From RGIG426 sp045598965 (GTDB taxonomy: Bacteria; Bacillota; Clostridia; Oscillospirales; Acutalibacteraceae), in contig JAZRVH010000015.1 in the NCBI GenBank assembly GCA_045598965.1, positions 1-64,000 of the forward strand: 64,000 bases of DNA, given 5' to 3'. The notes beneath the pieces were generated by a model. That model did not search any database, was not told where the DNA came from, and saw only the letters and a list, made by a program, of their open reading frames with translations. The position numbers were made by a program, and so were the translations under genes. Of the stretch, positions 59,146 to 64,000 are shown piece after piece; the stretch's first letter is position 1, and each line of letters opens with the position of its first letter.

Positions 59146-59727
59146 ATGCCGTTGATTTTATCGATGTGTATGTTCTTTCTGTCATTTACTCCGTTATGGA
59201 TTTCTGTTCTATTTATTGATGCCATGAGCATTTATGAAGGTGGTTCATCATTACAAACCGAATGGATTAGCATAATAGCAATAACGGCACTAACTACCTT
59301 TTCTATGGTCAACTTATTTCGCCAATTCAGAACGGATAAACGAGCGGGAATACAAAAATTCCGTATAGACAATGTGGTTGAGGAAAAAACCATTACCTCC
59401 GAATACCTATTAGCATATATATTGCCGTTATTCGCTTTTGATTTTACGCTGTGGACACAGATGGTATTGTTCCTGATATATTTTCTCACTTTGGCTTTTC
59501 TGTGCATCAAGCATAATCATTTAAGCGTTAACATCGTACTTGAGTTATTCGGATACCGATTCTATAACTGCAATTTAATAAATGAGGACGAAGTACCGGT
59601 TTCAAAGCAGATAATCAGCCGAGAAAAACTGACAAATCATAAGACGCAAATAGTATCGATTAAGCCAATAAATAATGAGTATTCTCTCGATTTGATGGAC
59701 TGGCCAGTAAAAGAACCCCACAAATAA
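59146..59727 (+). CDS. kwaA: Kiwa anti-phage protein KwaA-like (four-helix membrane protein)
   Basis: 193 residues, four membrane helices (SMCMFFLSFTPLWISVLFI; WISIIAITALTTFSMVNLF; YLLAYILPLFAFDFTLW; MVLFLIYFLTLAFLCIKH) and a cytosolic C-terminal part with YRFYNCNLIN. Size and topology match KwaA, the membrane sensor of the Kiwa system. AAAGGAGG precedes ATG 59146, 12 bases after kwaB. Last gene of the defence operon; a terminator follows. Confidence 0.7.
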   Translation: MPLILSMCMFFLSFTPLWISVLFIDAMSIYEGGSSLQTEWISIIAITALTTFSMVNLFRQFRTDKRAGIQKFRIDNVVEEKTITSEYLLAYILPLFAFDFTLWTQMVLFLIYFLTLAFLCIKHNHLSVNIVLELFGYRFYNCNLINEDEVPVSKQIISREKLTNHKTQIVSIKPINNEYSLDLMDWPVKEPHK

Positions 59728-59765
59728 TAGAGTGCTTTGTATCACTCATTAGGTTGAGTTACAAC

Positions 59766-59803
59766 AAAAAAGTATCTTTTGTCGTATGACAAAAGAGACT
59801 TTT
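59766..59803 (+). terminator. Terminator after the defence operon
   Basis: AAAAAAGT(A)TCTTTTGTC pairs with GACAAAAGA(G)ACTTTTTT. Confidence 0.88.
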
Positions 59804-59808
59804 TTGAA

Positions 59809-59990
59809 CGATGTGTTCCTTTCGGAACGTGATGTGCACTTCGTGCGTGATGTTCGCCTACAGCGAGTGATGTGCCTGCGGGCGTTGGTGGAACACATCA
59901 CATCGCTTTGCGGCAATGCCGCAAAACATCTCTGCGAGCAAGGCGAGCGAAACGTTTGGGAGAAACCGTCCGGTGGACGGTTTCGTCACG
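59809..59990 (+). repeat. Comb of short hairpins joined by GTGATGT
   Basis: Hairpins GTTCC/GGAAC (59815-59828), GCAC/GTGC (59836-59846), TCGC/GCGA (59854-59866) and GCC/GGC (59874-59883) are each separated by an exact GTGATGT heptamer. GATGTGTTCC (59810-59819) can also pair with GGAACACATC (59891-59900), closing the whole comb. Further hairpins follow (GCGGC/GCCGC; AAACCGTCC/GGACGGTTT). No open reading frame of note. Confidence 0.75.
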
Positions 59991-59998
59991 TGAGTCAA

Positions 59999-60012
59999 GA
60001 TTCCCATCGCCT
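59999..60012 (+). repeat. Candidate right attachment site
   Basis: GATTCCCATCGCCT, identical to tRNA-Gly 44356-44369. It sits inside a separate inverted repeat (CAAGATTCCC / GGGAATCTTG, 59996-60052), which could itself be a terminator-like structure. Confidence 0.55.
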
Positions 60013-60108
60013 ATTTTTAGATAGGAGTCGAAACAAAAAATCGGGAATCTTGACGAGCTTCGGTTTTCTATGCTATACTACGTTTATCAACAAAAAGAAG
60101 GTGGCTTT

Positions 60109-60288
60109 ATGGCGGCATTTTCCTGCGACACGTGTGTGTTCTATGTCTATGATGACGAGACCGACCAGCTTTACTGCGACGTAGAAGCGGACGAGGACGA
60201 TATGGCACGGATGTTTGGCGAAAAAAACGCTGTTTGCCCCTATTACCGTTCGAACGACGATTATGAAATCGTCCGCCACCAAAATTAA
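60109..60288 (+). CDS. DUF6472-like small protein with Cys-rich ends
   Basis: 59 residues: AAFSCDTCVFYVYDDETDQLYCDVEADEDDMARMFGEKNAVCPYYRSNDDYEIVRHQN. The CxxC-FY, Y/C-D and CPYYR words are typical of a small clostridial family of unknown function with a possible metal site (four Cys). AGAAGGTGG precedes ATG 60109. It is 13 bases upstream of the LOG-family gene, likely one operon. Confidence 0.8.
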   Translation: MAAFSCDTCVFYVYDDETDQLYCDVEADEDDMARMFGEKNAVCPYYRSNDDYEIVRHQN

Positions 60289-60301
60289 AGAGGTGCAATT
60301 T

Positions 60302-60838
60302 ATGAATATTTGCGTTTACGGTGCGGCTTCCAACAAGATTGCACCGATTTTTCTCGAAAAAACCGAAGCACTCGGCAACGCCATTGCTCGCCACGGACAC
60401 ACGTTAGTGTTCGGTGCAGGCGGAAACGGTGTGATGGGTGCCGTTGCACGAGGCATATCTACCGGTAGTGGCAACAGCATCGGAATTGTGCCGAATTTCT
60501 TTCCGGATGGGGTTCTCTCCCCGGTCTGCACCGAAATTCGCCGCACCGAAACCATGCGGGAACGCAAACAGATGATGGAGGACGTGTCCGATGCGTTCAT
60601 TATGGCACCGGGCGGCATCGGTACACTGGACGAATTTTTTGAAATTCTCACTCTAAAACAGCTTGACCGCCACCAAAAACCTATCGCCATTTATAATGTT
60701 GACGGCATTTTTGACGGTCTTTTGGAGGTTCTCGCTCGACTGTACGAGGAAAAGTTCATTGGCGAGACCGGAATGTCCTCTCTTGCCGCTTTTGACGATG
60801 AGGAGGCACTCCTTGCCTATCTGGAAGAAAACGCCTAA
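60302..60838 (+). CDS. LOG-family (TIGR00730) nucleotide 5'-monophosphate phosphoribohydrolase-like protein
   Basis: 178 residues. Rossmann-like start (NICVYGAAS), GHTLVFGAGGNGVMGAVARG, and the catalytic motif PGGIGTLDEFFEILT with Glu, plus MRERKQMM. Family enzymes hydrolyse AMP or cytokinin ribotides to base plus ribose phosphate. AAAGAGGTG precedes ATG 60302. It was often mis-annotated as lysine decarboxylase. Confidence 0.93.
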   Translation: MNICVYGAASNKIAPIFLEKTEALGNAIARHGHTLVFGAGGNGVMGAVARGISTGSGNSIGIVPNFFPDGVLSPVCTEIRRTETMRERKQMMEDVSDAFIMAPGGIGTLDEFFEILTLKQLDRHQKPIAIYNVDGIFDGLLEVLARLYEEKFIGETGMSSLAAFDDEEALLAYLEENA

Positions 60839-60859
60839 ATGGGTAAAATAAACGCAAAA

Positions 60860-60896
60860 ACGACCTCGGTCAATTGACCGAGGTCGTTTTTTTAGA
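60860..60896 (+). terminator. Intrinsic terminator after the LOG gene
   Basis: AAACGACCTCGGTCAA/TTGACCGAGGTCGTTT, T7 tail; also usable on the minus strand. Confidence 0.9.
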
Positions 60897-62571
60897 TACG
60901 GGCTTTGATTTGCTCGTTCACCCATTTACGCAATTTAATCAGCGAACGGGAATCACGCTTAAAGCGATAGAAGTTGAATGCACCACCGTTGGCTTCGTCC
61001 AATTTTTCGATAATCTCGTCACGGTCCATCTTGGAAGCGAGAAGCTGGAGAGCACGCATATCCTGCAAGCCCTCGTTAAAGACGATTTGACGCAAGGACG
61101 GAACCGGGTTGCCATCTCTGCCGGCATAGACCGAGAAAGCGTCACCCGACTGGAACGCACACAAGGCATCAGTCGTCTCAAACGGACTAATCGGACACAA
61201 GGAGAACTGGCAATTCCAGAAGTTATAGCCCCAGTGCAAAAAACCTTTTACATCGTACTTGAACATCTGCATACCGAGGACACGGTTTCGATAGGACGGT
61301 TGGGCAATAAAGCGGTTGGACACCGCCTCCGCCTGGTCACAGCAGTAGTAGGTCCACAGCGGGCTAACTCCTTTTTCATAGAACTGCACCGCTTTGTAAG
61401 TGCTTGGAATGGGGTTACGAATCAGTCCTTTTTCATAGAACGGGTATTCAGACAAGGCGTCAATGACGTTGCAATCCTTCAAAAGCTCACGGGCAACCGC
61501 CGAAGCAGCGGCGTATTTATCCATATGCTCGGCGTGCGGCTCATCGGAGAAGTGGAAATACACACGGTCCAGCATTTCTTTCTCGGTGAACCAAGAAATC
61601 AACGCTTTTAAGAGTTGTTTGATAAAGTTTTGATATTCGTCGGAGGCGGAATCGGTATCCCATCCGAAAATGCGTTTTTCCTTACCATCCACCGTCGCCA
61701 TAATTTTCGGTGCATGAGCGGCACCCCACTGCGTAAACAGATGGGACAGCTCAAAATATTTAATTCCGCACTTTTCGGCAATCTCGATATATTTCTCCAA
61801 ATTGGTGAAATCGAAAGAATAGGTATTCTCCCCTTCTTTGGTAACGCCGAGAAGCTGGGTTGTGCGGCGTTCGCCACCCGGTTCGGTATCCAGCGGCGGG
61901 GTAAAAATCGGGGTGAGCAACATATTCATACCGAAATCAGCGGCATTTTTAACATACTTTTCGAATAACGACCAGTATTTTTCACTCCACAGCTTCACGT
62001 TGTACTGTGTGGCGAGGCAGTCATTGTGGAACCATTGGGTGAAAATCAGTTCCTGCTCCGGCAGTTCCTCGTTGACGATTTCGAGAGTAAAGGTTCCCTC
62101 GGCGTGGATTTCGCCGTCGCCTTTGGGGTTGGGTTTACCGGTTTCATCCTTGCGGAGATACAACGTAATGGGGAATTTTCCCGGTTTGGCATCCTTCGGG
62201 ATATCCACGAGCACCCATACCGAACGCCATTGCCACGGCATCAAAATAAAGTTTTTCGGAACCTCCTCCAAAGCGTCCGGGAACAGACCCGGCTGGGTGC
62301 GGAGATAATCCTCATCCTTTTCGTAAAGATAGGCAGGAAGCTCGCAGGGAACGTGACGCACCGTATACACATGGATGTACTCCTTCAAGGGAGACTCCAA
62401 ATCAAGGCGGTATCTTTGGGTTCCGCACTCATTCTCAAAATCACGGCAGAACGCCCATTGGAATGAAAATTTTTCTCCTTTGAGAGCCATTCCACGAAGG
62501 CGTTCCCGTGCTTTTGGCTCTTCGTCAAGAAAAACCTTTTCCAGTGAGCTTAACAATTTCGTAGTAATCAT
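60892..62571 (-). CDS. DUF4091-type putative glycoside hydrolase
   Basis: 559 residues, no signal peptide. N-terminal beta domain (FSFQWAFCRDFENECGTQRYRLDLES), then a TIM-barrel region (FTQWFHNDCLATQYNVKLWSEKYWSLFEKYVKNAADFGMNMLLTPIFTPPLD; IKYFELSHLFTQWGAAHAPKI; VYFHFSDEPHAEHMDKY with acidic candidates) and a C-terminal DUF4091 part (HWGYNFWN ... DAFSVYAGRDGNPVPSLRQIVFNEGLQDMRALQLL). Likely acts on an oligosaccharide inside the cell; the real substrate is unknown. GAGGAGTTA precedes ATG 62571. Followed on the same strand by a barrel-like partner gene upstream. Confidence 0.8.
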   Translation of the reverse strand: MITTKLLSSLEKVFLDEEPKARERLRGMALKGEKFSFQWAFCRDFENECGTQRYRLDLESPLKEYIHVYTVRHVPCELPAYLYEKDEDYLRTQPGLFPDALEEVPKNFILMPWQWRSVWVLVDIPKDAKPGKFPITLYLRKDETGKPNPKGDGEIHAEGTFTLEIVNEELPEQELIFTQWFHNDCLATQYNVKLWSEKYWSLFEKYVKNAADFGMNMLLTPIFTPPLDTEPGGERRTTQLLGVTKEGENTYSFDFTNLEKYIEIAEKCGIKYFELSHLFTQWGAAHAPKIMATVDGKEKRIFGWDTDSASDEYQNFIKQLLKALISWFTEKEMLDRVYFHFSDEPHAEHMDKYAAASAVARELLKDCNVIDALSEYPFYEKGLIRNPIPSTYKAVQFYEKGVSPLWTYYCCDQAEAVSNRFIAQPSYRNRVLGMQMFKYDVKGFLHWGYNFWNCQFSLCPISPFETTDALCAFQSGDAFSVYAGRDGNPVPSLRQIVFNEGLQDMRALQLLASKMDRDEIIEKLDEANGGAFNFYRFKRDSRSLIKLRKWVNEQIKARI

Positions 62572-62738
62572 AGGTAACTCCTCATTTCTGCCGAGTAGGC
62601 ATTATCTAACACAGTCATTAGGCACCATCCGCATCGTTCCTCATTGGAAAGCCACGTGCGGTGGTAGCGGACAGCAAGACCGTCGTCTCCTGTCGGGTAA
62701 TCTCGCAAGCTTTCGGGTGCCCTTTTGCGAGGTTTTCG

Positions 62739-64000
62739 TTACGCCGCTACCGTCGGGTCGTCGATTTCCGCACCCCAGTGAATCGGAGCATTCATCCAAG
62801 AATACTCGCTGTGGATAGCGTAACCATAGGCAAATTCCTCGCCCTCCTCATGACCGAAGTCACGGGAAAGCAATTTTTGGTCGAGTTTATCCAGTTCGCT
62901 ATAGGCGGTATACAACCCCTCATCCGAGAAGTCGACCTTATCTCCCTCACCGGAGTTGCCCAGTTCGATACCGAACAGCATTTTCGTGTGATAAAGCTTC
63001 GCCGATTTCTGTGCCTCCGAAGCACAACCGTAGATACCGTTGGTGGTGTCACGGTAAGACATCAGGCACATACAGTCGCAGTTGGCGGCAATGATGTTGT
63101 AGATACCTTTAATTGTGCCGTATTCCGGATGTTCATAGGTCACAAGGTTACCGCCCTGGTTCACCATGTTGCAGGAGAGGTCCAGCTCCACCGGCACGCC
63201 ACGCTCACGAGCGGCGGCAATCGTCGGAATAAAGTTGTCTACGTATTTTTTGATTTCCGCTTCGCTTTTCGGCTCCACATCGCAGTGAATCGCAAACAAA
63301 GCGTCATCCGGATACTCGCTCTTATAGGTGAGGAAGCCTTCCACCGCTTTGTTAAACGGAATCAAGCCATTTTTCACCGTGCACGCACCGTCGTCGATAC
63401 TCCACGTTTCGACGTTGCCGGTAGTCCAACCAAAATCAACCGAGCGGGTGTCGGTAATGGAGAAATCGCCGTTTTTAACGAGGTTTTCGTCAGGGTTTTC
63501 GAGGGGTTCCTCGCCAAGCTCCTTCAACGCTTCTTCCGTAGACACATCCACCACTTTGACGTTGGATACCGTGTAGGAAACACGGTCGCCGGCGAACGTA
63601 ATTTGTTTTACAGCCTTTTCAGGGGTAAAGGTGTACTCAAAAGAGCCCTCGAGAATAGCGGTAACCGGCTCGTCGCTGTCGGCAAACGCCAACATAAGCT
63701 CTCCATCCAAATCGGAGATATCGCAGGTCATCGTATAGGTGTGTCCTTCTTTAAGGCTCACTCGTTGAGAAAGGGCCATACGGTCCTGGTTGCCTTTCAG
63801 CACACTGCGGTCATCGTAAAGGGCCGCCACACGAATTCCGTATTCCTCAGCAATCGAGATAAATTTGTGAAGAGCCGCACGGTTGTATTCTCTCGTCTGG
63901 TCAAGATACAGCCACGTGTAGCATTCATAATAAATCTCGGTCACTTGGTTTTTCTTGAAAAACTCCATGTAGGAACGGATTTTTTCCTCGTCGGTCGTTT
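62739..64000 (-). CDS. TIM-barrel-like protein with inserted beta domain (5' end beyond window)
   Basis: The frame is open to base 64000 (TTDEEKIRSYMEFF before the internal Met at 63968), so the start lies outside. Segments VTEIYYECYTWLYLDQT and YGIRVAALYDD are alternating strands and helices of a barrel. Residues ~65-200 after that are a beta-rich, carbohydrate-binding-like insert (VSLKEGHTYTMTCDISDLDGELMLAFAD ... NLVKNGDFSITDTRSVDFGWTTGNVETW). The barrel resumes (YPDDALFAIHCDVEPKSEAEIKKYVDNF; VPVELDLSCNMV; CDCMCLMSYRDT; TKMLFGIELGN). Probably a glycoside hydrolase-like enzyme linked with the DUF4091 gene, 167 bases away. 62572-62738 is otherwise empty. Confidence 0.6.
   Translation of the reverse strand, partial: TTDEEKIRSYMEFFKKNQVTEIYYECYTWLYLDQTREYNRAALHKFISIAEEYGIRVAALYDDRSVLKGNQDRMALSQRVSLKEGHTYTMTCDISDLDGELMLAFADSDEPVTAILEGSFEYTFTPEKAVKQITFAGDRVSYTVSNVKVVDVSTEEALKELGEEPLENPDENLVKNGDFSITDTRSVDFGWTTGNVETWSIDDGACTVKNGLIPFNKAVEGFLTYKSEYPDDALFAIHCDVEPKSEAEIKKYVDNFIPTIAAARERGVPVELDLSCNMVNQGGNLVTYEHPEYGTIKGIYNIIAANCDCMCLMSYRDTTNGIYGCASEAQKSAKLYHTKMLFGIELGNSGEGDKVDFSDEGLYTAYSELDKLDQKLLSRDFGHEEGEEFAYGYAIHSEYSWMNAPIHWGAEIDDPTVAA

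Larger units (their letters stand above)
44356..60012. mobile_element. Integrated ~15.6 kb island with capsid gene, primase, serine recombinases and defence cargo
   Basis: Bounded by a tRNA-Gly and a 14-base direct repeat. The left arm (minus strand, 44632-52887) encodes a sigma-like factor, primase-helicase, small proteins, HK97-type capsid, accessory proteins and two large serine recombinases; the right arm (plus strand, 53471-59727) encodes two methyltransferases, two nuclease candidates and a Kiwa-like pair. The defence arm is more AT-rich than the chromosome. No portal, terminase, tail, holin or conjugation gene is present. The exact ends are inferred. Confidence 0.75.

Noticed and set aside
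59809..59990. CRISPR array at the island end
   Set aside because: The repeated GTGATGT is only seven bases, the intervening segments are self-complementary hairpins of 10-14 bases, and no cas gene is present.
44356..60012. Complete prophage
   Set aside because: Only a capsid and a primase are phage-like; portal, terminase, protease, tail, holin and lysin genes are absent.
44356..60012. Conjugative element
   Set aside because: No relaxase, VirB4/VirD4-like ATPase or other transfer genes are seen.

Overview
The window comes from a spore-forming, gut-type Clostridia genome, most likely Oscillospiraceae or a close relative. The evidence is: spoVAC and spoVAD; many secreted proteins carrying type I dockerin repeats; an alanine T-box; strong AGGAGG ribosome sites; near-consensus SigA promoters with 17-base spacing; PadR, YtrA-type GntR and ECF sigma regulators; and ECF-transporter S components next to coaX. 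No name below comes from a database search; all rest on motifs read from the sequence.

Layout. 1-17.7 kb is chromosomal housekeeping: rpmB, TspO, an AEC permease with a terminator-containing leader, cca, a cell-wall amidase, pgeF, a degenerate CDP-alcohol phosphatidyltransferase, the T-box-controlled alaS-HIT-exonuclease group, two divergent sugar transferases, nrdR, ackA-tmcAL and ispF. 17.7-26.6 kb is a secreted dockerin cluster: an M23 peptidase with a cohesin-like segment, a lipase-like protein and three related dockerin proteins, followed by an ECF sigma/anti-sigma pair (26.7-28.1 kb). 28.1-44.2 kb holds rpiB, rqcH, Nif3, trmK, a YtrA-type ABC exporter operon, panT-like/coaX, spoVAC and spoVAD (split apart), a fibronectin-III-like amidase, GNAT and a YugP-like peptidase.

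44.4-60.0 kb is an integrated island next to tRNA-Gly(CCC). A 14-base piece of the tRNA 3' end is repeated at 59999-60012. Its minus-strand arm runs sigma-like factor, primase-helicase, three small proteins, an HK97-type capsid protein, two small accessory proteins and two large serine recombinases, the last broken by an amber codon. Its plus-strand arm is a defence operon: XRE regulator, two C5-cytosine methyltransferases, a PD-ExK-like nuclease candidate, an Mrr-type endonuclease, and a Kiwa-like pair in the order kwaB-kwaA. The arms are divided by a 0.58 kb region with imperfect ~60-base repeats. The combination of a capsid gene, a replication gene and defence cargo, without portal or terminase, resembles a satellite or capsid-bearing island and is the most interesting part of the window.

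60.1-64 kb returns to chromosome: a small DUF6472-like protein, a LOG-family protein, a DUF4091-type putative glycoside hydrolase and a partial TIM-barrel-like protein running off the right edge.

Apart from protein genes, several structured stretches deserve attention: a pair of 39-base inverted copies (42591-42901), a comb of small hairpins joined by GTGATGT (59.8-59.9 kb), two start-codon-abutting hairpins with a shared GCATA/CACTTGTG loop (1.3 and 4.4 kb), and a long inverted repeat after the primase gene (49992-50083).
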